From NCBI GenBank assembly GCA_951217055.1, contig OX578286.1, positions 11,805,050 to 11,869,049 on the forward strand: 64,000 nucleotides of DNA, written 5' to 3'. The notes under the pieces were generated by a model. It ran no database searches. It worked only from the letters and a program-made list of their open reading frames with translations, and had not been told where the DNA came from. Numbering within the stretch: position 1 is the first letter of the stretch; the number at the start of each line of letters is the position of its first letter. This document shows positions 1 to 35,240 of the stretch, one piece after another. A program made the translations under genes and the position numbers. The DNA is from Gerris lacustris. Taxonomy: Eukaryota > Arthropoda > Insecta > Hemiptera > Gerridae.

Positions 1-69
1 ATATGTATTTATAACAATTTTTTTTAACTTTGATCGAGGTCTATTTTCCACGTGACCATTTGGCATTTC

Positions 70-328
70 CAGTGACGTAACTATGGCCAGCACGGACTCG
101 AATTGCGGGTGGGCCCCCGGTTCCAGGGGGGGCTCCCAAATCCAATGTACCAATGGGGGCCCGCTTTAAAGCATAATACATTCCAACTACCTGGGATTCA
201 TACTTCTATACCATTGTCAGGGGGGTCCCATTCAGTTCTGAACGCCACAAGTCTTTTTTTTGCTCATCAATTTTCTGGGCCCCCAAAATGTTCTGGCGAG
301 GGGGCCCCCAATTCTAGCTACGCCACTG
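70..328. mobile_element. hAT-type MITE, older copy
   Basis: Ends CAGTGACGTAACTATGG and CTAGCTACGCCACTG are imperfect inverted repeats related to those at 27161. Flanks GGCATTTC / GGAATTTC form an 8-bp duplication with one mismatch. GC-rich, non-coding. Confidence 0.75.
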
Positions 329-448
329 GGAATTTCGTCTGTCTGTCTGTAAATTTCTTTGATACGCAGTCACGACCGAACGCTTCTTCAATATTTTTCA
401 AATTTAGCATGGATGTTCTTTGAAGTCAATTAAAATTGACGTATATGT

Positions 449-580
449 TTTGCTTCCGAGCTTACCGAAGGAAAGCTCGGAACGATCGTTCTGGAGAACA
501 AAAATGTTTTGTCTCCAATTTCCAAAATTCTGAGACAGAAATCTGATTCAGACATCACATCAGAGAACATTTTAGACCTA
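449..580. repeat. Family B left-end fragment
   Basis: ttgcttccgagcttaccgaa followed by aagctcggaacgatcgttct and ttttgtctccaatttcc, then it breaks off. Confidence 0.7.
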
Positions 581-1446
581 CTTGGTGAATCACTGAGTGG
601 TTAGACATGTTTCCTATTAATCATCACATAGAGTAGATGTCTAATCTATAAACATAATAACTTAATAACATTATTAATTACTAATTGATTATATTATTGA
701 TAACGTATTTTTATAATCCTTGGAAATATTATTTATTTATATTTTTTCAGCTCAATGGACTTGCAAAATGGATTCATTGAATTGACAGTAATAATAAAAT
801 AAGGATGGTAAGATGTTAAAAAATGGTAAGCTAAAGTATCTATGTATCAAACAAAAAAATCTCTGAGGTAAGAATGTAGAAATTCTCAAAGCATTCAATT
901 TAGTGATTACACCTGCTGGAAGCAGTTGCTCCTATCTATGAGAATATTTACCGATCTATATTAAATCAAAAAATATTAAGTGGTAGACAATAAAGCAGAA
1001 AAAATGATATATTATGTAAAAAATTTGATGTTTCTTTTATGTATTAGGCGATAAACAAAAATAGGCAGTTCCTACATCTCAGTCGAGCACTGCCGCACCA
1101 TCCTTTACTGGAACCAACTCAAGGCATTTTCGACTCCCTCTATTATCCCAATAAAGATATTTATATATTTAAAATTAATTTTAATTTGAAGTTCATCACA
1201 AAATGAATTAGAAATAAAAATTTCCCACTCTATCCATATTAATTCATAAGATATTTATATGAGCTTAAAGTTATGTTGTTATAACACTTACTAACTGACT
1301 AACTCATCAAAATTCTAAAGCACTTCTAGCCATCCTAGATACTTAAAATTTTGTACATAGAAGAGCTTAATATAACTAAGTAGAACGTGGATGCAAAGTT
1401 GTATACGGCACTGCATACAATTTTGTTTAAACATAAATAATTTTAA
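581..1446. other. AT-rich intron/flank, nothing recognised
   Basis: No exon-like frame, RNA gene or paired termini seen on either strand. Confidence 0.5.
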
Positions 1447-1493
1447 TTGAAGCGAGCGTAGCGAGCTTCCTACATTCAACGAAATATGCTCCG

Positions 1494-1529
<36 letters not shown>

Positions 1530-2229
1530 AGTAACGTTCACGCGTGTGACGATAACTTGAGTAAAAGTTGACCGATTTAGTTGAAATTTGGTATACATGT
1601 TCCTCTTACTAATACTCAGGCTAAGTTCGTTGGACAGCGTGATCCGTCCATGAGTTCGCACGCAACGCTCGCGTAAACGAGAGGTACAAAAATTAAATTG
1701 GAATTTCAGGACGGGAAAAGATTCTATCATCATCTATTCGATGAGACGAACATTTTTTTCAAATAACATTTTTTACTAAAACCAACAGCGACACCGCTAT
1801 GACTTAATAAAGATCGCTAAAACTATTAAAGCGGACCTAAACGTTTATAATAGAGAAAACAACCTTTTTACCGATATCTTACGTTCTAACGAAACGATTT
1901 TAATAAAACTTCATATACACCATCTAATGCACAATTGAAACAGGTATGCAAAATTTCAACTTGATACAAGCAAAATTCTTTGCGTAGTGACGAGATACAT
2001 TTATAATAATTGTTTAAAAGCTACCGCGGGTGGTGAAGATTGTTATAGTCGTATAGTGTATAGGTTTGTTTAGGAAGTAAAGCTTTGTACCGAGTACCTC
2101 CACTCTTCCCTACACTACCCTCTTCCACTTATCTTCAACTATGACATTCATCATGATTAATAAAGTTCAATATAAAGTATTTCATTGCAATACGCTCGCT
2201 TCAATGATAGAGCCACGCGATGCCTAGTA
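1447..2229. mobile_element. Dispersed family A, copy 1
   Basis: Begins TTGAAGCGAGCGTAGCGAGC; its other end carries TACGCTCGCTTCAATGA and extends to gatgcctagta. Holds a (GTCT)n tract at 1494-1530. Nearly collinear, inverted, with 25571-26329. Non-coding; the inner 180 bp differ between copies. Confidence 0.85.
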
Positions 2230-2797
2230 TAAATCATAGGGAAAATAAAAATTAAATTACAGAAAACTGTTTGTTCTGTGTAATGGCCAACTCTGAAAAT
2301 GTTTTTAAATTTAAACGTGTAGAGTGATTTGTGTAAGAAAATGCTTGAATTTGTTAGGGACAAATAAATAAAGAGGGTGGACTGACAAACAACATCATTT
2401 ACTTGTACTGTATGGTTTTGAGTTTAGACCTAATAGAACTTATTCGGACAGAAGGAGACTTTATCTAGCTACTTTTTACGCGAGACTGGCCTTATTTTTT
2501 TACATAAGATTTTTTGGGATAAATTCTTACAGGAATCGCCAATTGAATTTTAGTTCGTTACAGCGTAAGAATATCGGAAAAAATTGGGTAGATGACCAAT
2601 GGGAACTCAGGATTTTAAAATCTTCTGGAATTAGAGCATTGAAAGAGGTCACCTTATTGGTAACTAAATAAATTAACAGGGCCTTAGAACTTTGACATTT
2701 GGCTAAAAATCGGGGATTTGTTGTAAACAGCTATAATTGGTCTCATTCGAGGATTTACAAAGTTTTCTACAAGGTTTCTTGTGGTAAGAAGCGTATA

Positions 2798-3637
2798 GTC
2801 CAGTCAAATGGTAGTTTGAAGTGGAAAGTTCTGGTGTAATTGATTTTAGTGGTTTATTTTATGTTTTTGGGGGTGCTGAACACGAATCTGAAGTTGTCCA
2901 ACAAAATTTCCCCCCGCAAATATGAGAAATCGTCAAAAACAATTAATTATGTACATGTTATGTACTATTTTGTCATCTTTTCATATGAGAGAGGTTTAAA
3001 ATGGAAAAAACGCACTATTATCATAAAAATATGTTTCTTCCATTTTACCCCCCTCTTATATAAAAATATGACAAAATTGTACATAACAACAATTAATGTA
3101 CCTACTCTTAGAGCTTTCCTATGACATGCATCTTGAAGGGTATATACTATTTTGACTTTTGTACCCCGTACCCCTGTTTATTAAATTATTTTTAACACCC
3201 ATCCAAATTCTAAACCAAAATTTTCGTATATTATCATAAGCCAATAATACGTAGATTTCTTTGAAAATTGGCTCGTTAAATCATGGTGCAAAACTGGTCT
3301 CTTTTCATAAATTACCGATTTTCCCGATATTTCAACTCCCATTTCCGTGAAAACCATATGATGTACAAAAAAATGTTACAGACATAAATTGAAGGTTATT
3401 TTCTCATCTATATTTTACTACTGGACTACTTTTTGCGTGAATAAATTGCTTTGCTAGTTATAAGCGGAAAACCACAAATAAAAATGTTTTTGACGATTTC
3501 TTATATTTGCGGGGGGAAATTTGTTGGACAACTTCAGATTCGTGTTCAGCACCCCCAAAAACATTAATTAGACCGCTAAAATCAATTACACCAGAACTTT
3601 GCACTTCGAGCCCATTGTGTGCACCATTTGACTGGAC
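2798..3637. mobile_element. Long-TIR element, ends GTCCAGTCAAATGG, TA duplication
   Basis: Left arm 2798-2945 and right arm about 3480-3637 are inverted repeats (CCATTTGACTGGAC at the right end). The middle contains text also seen beside the tandem array at 51400 (ttttgtaccccgtacccctg). Its GTCCAGTC ends match those at 14482, suggesting one superfamily. Confidence 0.85.
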
Positions 3638-3775
3638 TAGTAGATATTGAGAATTTTAAGGATAAACGTCAAAAAAAAAATATTAATATAAAATAAATAT
3701 GATGCACAGTAGATGTCATCATAAAATTTTGAAAGAATAGACTCTCCACGTAAAAATATATTAAACATTTTCAAA

Positions 3776-3815
3776 GCAGCTTTCAGCCACTAGAGGGCCA
3801 TCATCAGTGGCGAAA
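3776..3815 (-). other. Hammerhead-like motif, isolated copy
   Basis: Complement reads CACTGATGATGGCC...GGCTGAAAGCTGC. Four stem pairs. The flanking agactctccacgt is shared with the element at 12846, so this is a one-armed relic of that family. Confidence 0.5.
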
Positions 3816-3841
3816 AATGAAAAATGTTAATTAAAATACTC

Positions 3842-4332
3842 TGTCAATAATAAGTGCGGCAAATAGTTTACTAGTGTTCTATTTCGTATAATTTAATGAT
3901 TTTTATGCTTTAACAACCTATTTTGTGTCAAATTAATTTAATTTTCCCCCCGTTTTTGGAATCATTCAAAATTGTTTTGATTAATTGCATGAATTAAAGT
4001 ATAAATATAGCAAAATTTAAAGACCGCAGACTGTTGAAATTAAGCTCGGGCTATCTACAAGCTACTTTCGACAAACCATCCAAATTTCATAAAAACCAGA
4101 TACGTGCTTTTGATGATATAGGTGTAAATAAATGCATTTTCTTGCCCATGTGGAAGAGAAACAAATGAGCGCAGAAGGTTGAAACTAATATGGGACCAAC
4201 AATGGGCTAATTATGACCTACCATCCATATTTCATTATTATCGGACGAATTGTTTTTAAGATAATGTTAGTTCGCAAAAAAATAAGCGACAGACAAACAC
4301 GGTATCAGAAATGTTCCCTAAAGTCTGAAACG
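3842..4332. repeat. Family B internal fragment
   Basis: Contains gggaccaacaatgggctaat and tgttccctaaagtctgaaac in family B order; both termini missing. Confidence 0.7.
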
Positions 4333-4369
4333 ATCACATAGCTTCTAAAACTTAATTATGTAGCTTATT

Positions 4370-4622
4370 GGTAAGTAGGGTCTAAAGGAAAAAATTAGAA
4401 GCTCACTTTTGCGATATTTCGACCCCTCTTTGGGTCATCTTCAGGCTGACTAGAAGATTACTATAGACAATAGCCACCTAGGTTAGAAGAAATTTAATAT
4501 TATAAATACTAAAGGATGAAATAGTAATCTTCTAGTCAGCCTGAAGATGACCCAAAGAGGGGTCGAAATATCGCAAAAGTGAGCTTCTAATTTTTTCCTT
4601 TAGACCCTACTTACCAATAAGA
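4370..4622. mobile_element. Perfect-arm palindrome with hammerhead-like motifs
   Basis: Two arms of about 97 bp (attggtaagtagggtctaaa... inward to tagaagattacta) look identical in inverse. CTGAAGAT-GACCC/GGGTC-GAAA occurs inverted at about 4413-4445 and direct at 4540-4569. The spacer is AT-rich. Confidence 0.82.
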
Positions 4623-4881
4623 ATCATTTAATAAGGAAACAACCCAAACTACTTACTATAATTATGTAGGTATAACTTAATTTAAAAGTAGGTATACTTA
4701 TAACTTTAAAGTTTTACAGAAAAGCGTGCATCCATATTGAAATTGTTAACGTTAAATTAATCATATTTAAGGGTGGAGAGGAATATCATTATCATGATAA
4801 CAACATAAAACCATTTTAGTAAATTAATATGAGACAAAAATATTTCTCAGAATCCCTCATCGAAAAGTCTGATTAATATCA

Positions 4882-5190
4882 TTCCTGAAACTGGCATTTT
4901 TCATCTTCATTCACCTTCATTCCTGAAACTGGCATTTTTCATCTTCATTCCTGAAACTGGCATTTTTCATCTTCATTCACTGAAACTGGCATTTTTTATC
5001 TTCATTCACCTTCATTCCTGAAACTGGCATTTTTCATCTTCATTCACCTTCATTCACTGAAACTGGCATTTTTCATCTTCATTCCTGAAACTGGCATTTT
5101 TCATCTTCATTCACTGAAACTGGCATTTTTCATCTTCATTCACTGAAACTGGCATTTTTCATCTTCATTAACTGAAACTGGCATTTTTTC
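4882..5190. repeat. Minisatellite
   Basis: Ten copies of ctgaaactggcatttttcat plus cttcatt, in 27-38 bp units that differ by an extra caccttcatt. Confidence 0.92.
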
Positions 5191-5659
5191 CCCAACCAAA
5201 TCTTCAAAATATTTAGATCGTAAAATCCACTGAACTACCATCGAAAAATTAATTTCTGATTATCAAAATCTAAAGATTATAATATATGTTAAACCATCAA
5301 TACATTTGTGCTTTGCTGGTGCTTTATCTATTCGATAAACTATGTTTTACTATTTAACTATATTATAAATTTAAATTATCGTAGTTGTTATTTGTATTGT
5401 TCAATAATTTATTTATATATATATAGATGCAAAAAATATGGCTGATGCTCGAGTGGAGGGGGTTCTTTGTTTAAAGATAGTGGGATTGAAAGGTCAATAA
5501 TTTTTGGGCGTGGATTCCGCGGTTTTGAATCGCCAATAGGTTTTTTTTTATTTTCCGATTGGTTATGCGCTTTCCATCCTGTACATTGAATGAAAGAGGA
5601 GGGGGTTGGCTTTCCGCTTTCCGAGTGACATGGCCACGTGGTGATATGAATATTATATA

Positions 5660-7336
<1,677 letters not shown>

Positions 7337-7915
7337 TGCAATTAGTGTGGCACATTGCTTCCTCGCGTCCTATTTCGTATACTTTAGTGATTTCATGCTT
7401 TTACAACAAACTTCGTCAAATTTATTAAGTTTTCCCCTATTCTTTAAATTTGTCAAAATTAATTTGATTTTTTACATGAATTAAAATATCAATTTAGCGA
7501 AATTTAAAGAGCGCAGACGGGTGAAATTAATTTGGGGCTATCTTCGGTCTACTTTCGACAAACCATCCAAAATTTCATAAAAATCAGATGAGCACTTTAG
7601 TAAATATAGGTGTAAATAAATGTATGTTTGTGCACATGTGGAAGAGAAAAAAATGGGCAAAATTGAAACTTTTATGGGACTAACAATGGGCTAATTATGA
7701 CCTACCATCAAAATGTCATTAAAGTAGGACGAGTAGTTTTTAATATATGTTGGTTCGCAACAAATGAGCGACAACAGACCAACAGACAGACACCAAAACT
7801 GTTCCCTGATGTCTGAAACGAATTTCTGTCTTGGAATTTTTGAAATCAGCCACATACAAAATTTTTGATCTTCTGAACGATCCAAGCTTTCGTTACCTCC
7901 GGTAAGCTCGGAAAC
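7337..7915. repeat. Family B copy
   Basis: Collinear with 29938-30575 through ttccctgatgtctgaaacg and ends cgttacctccggtaagctcgg. Left end degraded. Confidence 0.75.
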
Positions 7916-9559
7916 AAAAATAAATCTAAGAAAATAGAAAACAATATTCCATCTTTTACCCTTTACTATCCCACGGAATTAAAAATGAGTAATAATATTA
8001 AAAAAAAAAAATTATTATAAATAAATAAAAAATTTCCAAAAAAAAAAAATCACATTAAATCTTGCCACGCAATACAACGAATTCCTTCGAAAATTTAGAA
8101 CACATAAATTCCAATTTTTAAAAATTCCATCCATTGTTCTCATTTATTATTCCTCTGAAAAAAAAGAACAACCACAAATGCTCTTTTTTTAAAAATATAC
8201 GTTGACACGTGAATGATTTCAACTTTTTTTTAAATTTTTTATAAACGTTGATATGTTTTCTACGTTTCTAAAAAACAAAAAATAAAAAGCACCACGTCCC
8301 ATTCGAATTTTTAACAATTTTTCGTTACAGTGAAATCCCGCTGTCACTCTGAAGCATATATCCTTTTTTTCAAAAAATAATAATAAAACAAACATCGTAT
8401 TGGAACTCAGTGATATTTTATATCCACCCCTTTTGTATATCCCATCTACCAACATTCTATTAAAAAAAAAAAAAAAAATTGGGCGGACATACACCAGGCG
8501 AAGGGCCTTTCAAAAATTCGTCTCTCTACCAACCATATACCCATCCTTTATTTCTTTTAAAAAACCAAAAAAAAAAAAGAAATGGCGTCGGAAATGGACA
8601 ACTCTACCCTATTTTCCTTTATCCCCAAAAACATCATTTCTATATTCTATCTGCGAAAATGGAAAAACAAAAAAAAAAAAATTTCCATCAGAGAGATTGG
8701 TTAAAAACAGAGGAATAAAGGGAGTAAGGGTTATATAGAATTTGGGAGAGTGATGGGGGTCACATACGATGTATAAAAAAAATATTTCTAAAAAAAGCGC
8801 CCCCCCCCCCCTTAGGACCCCTGAGGTATGATAAAAATTTTTCCGAATTCTATCCCCCTCCATTTTCCAGTTTCGGAATTAAATCATTCGTTATTTATCT
8901 TTGTTTGTCTCTCTTCCCCCCTGTACACTCCCGATATCGCTGCAGGGTATACTCCCCCCCCCCCCCCCCCCCCCCCTAAAAAAAACGAAAAGGCATAAAA
9001 TGACCGTGTGTATAGAAGAGAGGGGAGTATCCGCTTTTTTATTTAAACCCTATTTTCGTTGCCATGTCATGTGCTTTTTGTTTTAAGGGTGGGGGGTGAA
9101 AAAAATATCAGAAGTTTGTTCGTATTCGATTTGCGACTTGCGAGGGTAGGATAAAACAAGAGGCAGATGTCTGTTAAAAATTCAAGTTTTTTTGTTTTTT
9201 TTAGACAGAGGAAAACGAGAATTATTATTCCAAGAATATAAATAATTTATTCATATTAAAAAAAATATATTATAAATATTTATAAATGTAAATTAAATAA
9301 ATAAACATTTATAAACATTTATAGACATTATCAATAGATTTTTGTTTTATCAATTATGAAATCACATTACTAAAAATAATAAATCAAAAATCTGATGGGT
9401 AGTATAAACTTAATGATCAAATAACTGAACGTTTTAGTTGCAAATAAATTTTGACGAATGGCTTAGATCATAAAAGTAACATTGTATGTCTGAAATATGA
9501 AAGAGCTATATTCTAAATACTAAGTATAAGTGACTAAAAAACACCAAGCTGTTATCTAA
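7916..9559. other. AT-rich stretch with homopolymer runs
   Basis: Many A and T runs; C runs at about 8799-8812 and 8955-8976. The long open frames here arise from A/T runs. Confidence 0.5.
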
Positions 9560-10225
9560 CAATCAAAAGCAAGATAACAAACTAGAGACTAGGAAATAAC
9601 CACGTGACTAGCTAATAGTAAAGTGATAAACTAACGAACAAGCTCAAGGTAACAAATTAGTGACTAGCAAAGAACCAGTAGACTAGCTAAATACAAAGTA
9701 ACTTAATAACAGCCAAGAGTAAGGTAGCTAACAAGTAAATAGCAACCAACCAGGAGATTAGCTAAATACTTAGTAACGAAATAACAGCCAAGGGATTAGC
9801 TAACAACCCAGTGTAAGGTAAGTAACTAGTGACTAGCAATTAACCAGGAGACTAGCTAAATACTAAGTAACTAAATAACAGCCAAGTGATTAGCTAACAT
9901 CCAAGAGTAAGGTAACTAAGTAGTAAATAGCAAACAACCAGGTGATTAGGTAAATAATGAGTAACTAGAGAACAACCAAGAGCAAGGTAAGTAACTAGTG
10001 ACTAGCAATTAACCAGGAGACTAGCTAAATACTAAGTAACTAGAGAACAACCAAGAGAAAGGTAAGTTACTAGTGACTAGCAATTAACCAGGAGACTAGC
10101 TAAATACTAAGTAACTAGAGAACAACCAAGAGCGAGGTAAGTAACTAGTGACTAGCAATTAAAAAGAAGATTAGGTAAGTACTACTTAGTAACCAAAGAA
10201 CAGACTACAACCAAGAGCCGGGTAA
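9560..10225. repeat. Tandem array of about 70-75 bp units
   Basis: Repeats of the type ctagctaaatactaagtaac, agaacaaccaagagcaaggt, gactagcaattaaccaggag. The right-hand copies are most uniform; the left ones are degraded. Confidence 0.88.
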
Positions 10226-10324
10226 TTTATTTATTTAATAAAATATTTTATGAGTTCCAAGAACAATAGACGCCACAAGTGGGGCACTCACGTATTGCAA
10301 TTACAACATTACAATAAATATTAA

Positions 10325-10328
<4 letters not shown>

Positions 10329-10410
<82 letters not shown>
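10329..10410. repeat. (TA)n microsatellite
   Basis: About 40 units with one interruption (atgtat). Confidence 0.97.
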
Positions 10411-10411
<1 letters not shown>

Positions 10412-10731
10412 AAATAAGTATATAAACGATCAAAAACCGTAACAATAATAAATATCAAAATAATATTTTAATATTATAATAATATTTTAATATTATTAAA
10501 GTACCTAATATAAAGTAATCAACCAAAAACTAGCGAACGACCACGTGACTTTGAATCTGCAACTACCAGACCTATGAAATGGGGCATTTAGGACCGTGAC
10601 TTATTTTACTTTCACATAATTAACTAATCTACTTTTTAGTTTAATAAAAAAATATAATATGAGTGTGTTACATTACAAAGAAAACTTGTCATATGATAAA
10701 ATAAATTGGTAGTGCGTGAAGTCTCACGTAA

Positions 10732-11727
10732 AAAGGGTTTCGTTGGATTTGTAAACATGAAATTAGTAGTTGGGGGGGGGGGGGGAATTTGGATGTTTTT
10801 GACAAAATGGCGTAGCAAATTAAACGCTTTCTACAAGTGTTATATATTTTTGTAATCTACTCTTCAATACCTTTCATTTGATACCTCACTCAAAATTTTA
10901 AAAAAATATTTTTTTTTCCCGTGACATCAATCAGCCGCCATCTTGGATTCCCAGTTAATCCGACCAAGTTGCTATTCTTATTTTTTCTTTGGCCCATCAG
11001 ACCGCACATTTTGCATATTTTTCTATATTTTTAGTAAGAGCGGAAATACGATTTTAGGGGGGGGACACGCAAAATTTCGATGTTTTTTGACAAAATGGCG
11101 CCGAAAATTGAACACTTTCCCTAAGTGATATATATATTTGTAATCTACTCTTCAATACCTTTCATTTGATACCCCACCCAAAATTTTAAAAAAATATTTT
11201 TTTTCGTGTGACATGAATTATCCGCCATCTTGGATTCCCAGTAAATCAGATCAAATTGCTAATCTTATTTTTTCTATGGCCCACCAGACCACACATTTTG
11301 CATATTTTTCTATATTTTTAGTATGAGCGGAAATACGATTTTAGGGGGGGGGGGGACACGCAAAATGTCGATGTTTTTTGACAAAATGGCGCCGAAAATT
11401 GAACACTTTCCCTAAGTGATATATATATTTGTAATCTACTCTTTAATACCTTTCATTTGATACCCCACTTAAAATGTTAAAAAAATATATTTTTCGCATG
11501 ACGTGATTTATCCGCCATTTTGGATTTGAACAGCTAATAATTTTGAGTTCGCTATATTTTTCCTGTTTGCGCGTCAAAACGATCTTTTATATTGGAAAGT
11601 TTCACGTTTCTATCTCTTTTTATTCAAAAGTTATTGGAACCGTACAGAGTGACAGACAGACAGACAGACAGACAGAAACTATAAGGGTTTCTTTTTTTGG
11701 TTTTACCAACGAAACCCTAAAAAAGGA
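10732..11727. mobile_element. Inverted-repeat element with about 300-bp internal tandem repeats
   Basis: Ends aaagggtttcgttgga and ccaacgaaaccctaaaa. Inside, a unit with ttcatttgataccccac, cgccatcttggattcccag and ttgacaaaatggcgccgaaa occurs two and a half to three times, then (GACA)n at 11651-11676. Confidence 0.78.
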
Positions 11728-12845
11728 AAGCAAATGTATGTAAGTAGAAAAAAAAAATCTGTTCATCCCCTTGTTGGATGATGTGTGTTTATGTTTCTTA
11801 TATCCCACCCTCTTTACAATTACAGAATCCATGAGTCATGGGTTAGATATAAGTGTGCCGGACAAGAGACCAAGAAGAAAGGGTGGTCATCATACCTGGA
11901 GGGAAGCAGGACACGTGGAAGTAGTAACCCTTAGCCACCCCCACGTGGATCAACACGTGTCTTTATTATAATCCCTGACATCATATCCTTACTTTGTTAT
12001 GACTTAGAAAAGGGTAAGTATGTATGCTGCAATTTTTTTTCTCCTATTCGCGTTTACACGTACATAAATCTGGTTGATCAAAAAATATTATGAGGAGTAA
12101 AATAAAGATACGTTTTCAAAAATTAATAATCATTAAAAAGCATTAATAATAAATCATTAATAATCATTAAAAGCGCAGCGTTTGTGACATTACTAATAAA
12201 GAATTAAAAGTAGGAATTTATTTAATTGCTATTATTAATGGAACAGGAATGTTACATTACGCGTCTAGTGCGGAAAGTAGTATTGTGCATGCGAGTGTGG
12301 AGTTTGCACCTGAGCGACAGCGAGTGTAGTAAAACCACAGGAGCAAAGCAAAATGCAGTTTTCGCACGAGTTGCGTAGGTACCGTACTTTATCTACGATT
12401 GTTGGATTTTAATAATAAATACAGAAAAAAATATTTAATAAACTTCCTGCATGTAAGTTCGTATTTCTCTTTTGATAAAGATTACAATTCATTAGTTGTA
12501 TTTTGTGCCGAATTAATTATTTCGGGAGGCGTATTATTCAATGACGTAAATCAATCATTGCTTTTCACTAAAAATTCGATCTAAACAGTTATTTTAATTA
12601 ACCAAACAGCAAATTTGTTTTGTTAAATGTAAACTAACTTGCTAATCGTGCGTTAAGGTGAAGAATTCTTCTTTTTTACCGCACTAGGGCGGGAAAAAAG
12701 AGGAATTATGAAATGCGCATGCGCAATGAATACAAGTACGTAAAGAATCACTTTCTACGCATCTAAACAGAGATACAATGTTTATATTTCGTATCAATCA
12801 TAGATAAAAAATATTATTTGAAAACGAGTATGTATACATATTGTT
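11728..12845. other. Unassigned; one exon-like GC-rich block
   Basis: 11826-11971 stands out in composition (see findings). The rest is AT-rich with no homology recognised. Confidence 0.4.
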
Positions 12846-13326
12846 TAATGAACAATATAAATAGTCTCTCCACGATATCAGTTTATTTTAAATTAGAGAG
12901 CAGCTTTCAGCCTTCATAAGACTATCATCAGTGCTGGAATGTGGAAGAAGTAGAGTTACATTATATAAAAGAAAAGTTAAAGAGTGAGTCCAGTCTACTT
13001 CATGTCGGAGATTAAGTCTCAGGAGTCTTACCTTAATCTCCGACATGAAGTAGACTGGACTCACTCTTTAACTTTTCTTTTATATAATGTAACTCTACTT
13101 CTTCCACATTATAGCACTGATGATGACCTTATGAAGGCTGAAAGTCTCAGGAGTCTTACCTTAATCTCCGACATGAAGTAGACTGGACTCACTCTTTAAC
13201 TTATCTTTTATATAATGTCTACTTCTTCCACATTCAGGCACTGATGATGGCCTTATGAAGGCTGAAAGCTGCTTTGTTATTTAAAATAAACTGATTACGT
13301 GGAGAGACTATTTATATTGTTCATTA
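12846..13326. mobile_element. Inverted-repeat element with hammerhead-like motifs
   Basis: Ends taatgaacaatataaatagt and the inverted actatttatattgttcatta. The interior is a palindrome plus a duplicated right arm: CTGATGAT-stem-GAAA motifs occur inverted at about 12900-12940 and direct at 13117-13145 (third core segment altered) and 13245-13275. Confidence 0.8.
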
Positions 13327-13527
13327 AGATGAATAACATAGACGCTCCCATATCTACAATATTGATTAAGGGTGAAACAAATAAGAGATTCCAAACCATA
13401 TATGTAGATAGTTAATCCTACTTTCTTCTGGAATAGCCTAAAATTTAAGAGAAAAAACAAGATTACCACGTTTGGCAGTATTATTTTATCTATCCTGTAT
13501 TACGTATTGGTGTACAGGTACATTTAA

Positions 13528-13937
13528 GGTACTTCTTTAGATTGTTACTCTTATAAAAAAAACAGAGGGGAGTAACAATCTAAAGAAGATGTACGTGGTT
13601 ACGGAATGTTCTTCTTCAGACTGTTACTCCCCTTATAAAAACAGATGTATGATATTCCTTTGTCCCAAAGTATATTAGACTAAACTTCCCTTTGTATTAA
13701 TATTTATTTAGTCAGTCATTTATATTCTTAAAAAAACAGAGGGGAGTAACAATCTAAAGAAGATGTAAGGAGTGTTCTTCTTCAGACTGTTACTCCCCTT
13801 ATAAAAACAGAAGTGTGATATTCCTTTGTCCCAAAGTACATTGGACTAAACATACCTTTGTTTTTAATAGTTATTTAGTCAGTCAATTATATTCTAAAAA
13901 GAAAAAGAATAGGGGAGTAACAATTTAAAGAAGTACC
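13528..13937. mobile_element. MITE, TIR GGTACTTCTTTAGATTG, with internal repeats
   Basis: Terminal ggtacttctttagattgtt and aacaatttaaagaagtacc. A block of about 180 bp (gggagtaacaatctaaagaa to cagtcatttatattct) is tandemly duplicated inside. It lies just downstream of C5orf22 exon 3. Confidence 0.78.
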
Positions 13938-14002
13938 ATATTTAACACACATTCCCGATTGTCCTTTTTCTATACAGGTAAGCAGGTTAAAACGAATAAT
14001 CA

Positions 14003-34498
<20,496 letters not shown>

Positions 34499-35235
34499 GT
34501 TTATAACTGAACCAAGGTCTCAGTTAAGGTTTCAATATTTTTATTTCGGCAAAAAGAGAGAGAGAAGACTATAACCTTCTTCGTAAATGTGTTGTGGGTG
34601 AGGTTATAACAAGGTTATAAAACTTTGTTTAACTAAAGGATGGCAGGGTAGACCGGGTAGACGATACTATTTATACATTAATACCTACCTCGTAAAGGAA
34701 GGTTTCATACAACTACCCTCACACTCTTTTTTATAATGGTTGCAGGTAGATAATTCTTATATTTTTCAAAAAGGAATACAAAACAGCTGTTCGCCTCACT
34801 GACCTACATAGGAGAAAGTAGGGTGAATGACCTTGCAGCAGCAAATTGAAATAAAATGCATTTGTGGTTTGTGTTTATGATAATACATATTATTATGTAC
34901 AAGCTACTGTACTAGCTATATTATGTACACATACATAATATATATAGTAATATATGGAAAGAGAAAGTACTGTGGTATCGCGAATACTCAATATTGGGTA
35001 CTTCTTTAGATTGTTACTCCCCCTACTTTTTTTTAGAATATAAATGGATTTTTAGGGTCCGTAGGCAAAACCAAGGACCCTTATATTTTCCTACGTGTGT
35101 CTGTCCGTCCGTCCTGTCGCCTGCTCTCACGGCTACACCTTTCCGATCACTTTGAAATTTGGCATGTATGTGTTTTGTACCTACCCACATATTTTAAAAA
35201 TATAGTGACTTAAAAAAAATATTTTTTTAAAAAAT

Positions 35236-35240
35236 TAGGG
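35236..35240. repeat. Left target-site duplication TAGGG
   Basis: Direct repeat of 42613-42617 abutting the LTR; five bases are usual for BEL/Pao. Confidence 0.93.

Noticed and set aside
103..423. 106-codon open frame
   Set aside because: Runs across a GC-rich hAT MITE and its flank with no protein-like motif.
1476..1733. Open frame with DRQTDRQT repeats, and its inverted twin at 26039-26341
   Set aside because: Two inverted copies of a repeat family; the repeated peptide is the GACA tract.
4882..5190. Possible CRISPR-like array
   Set aside because: Units are contiguous minisatellite copies with no unique spacers, and the host is a eukaryote.
9560..10225. Possible CRISPR-like or regulatory array
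   Set aside because: Ordinary diverged tandem repeat; spacing has no constant-repeat/variable-spacer pattern.
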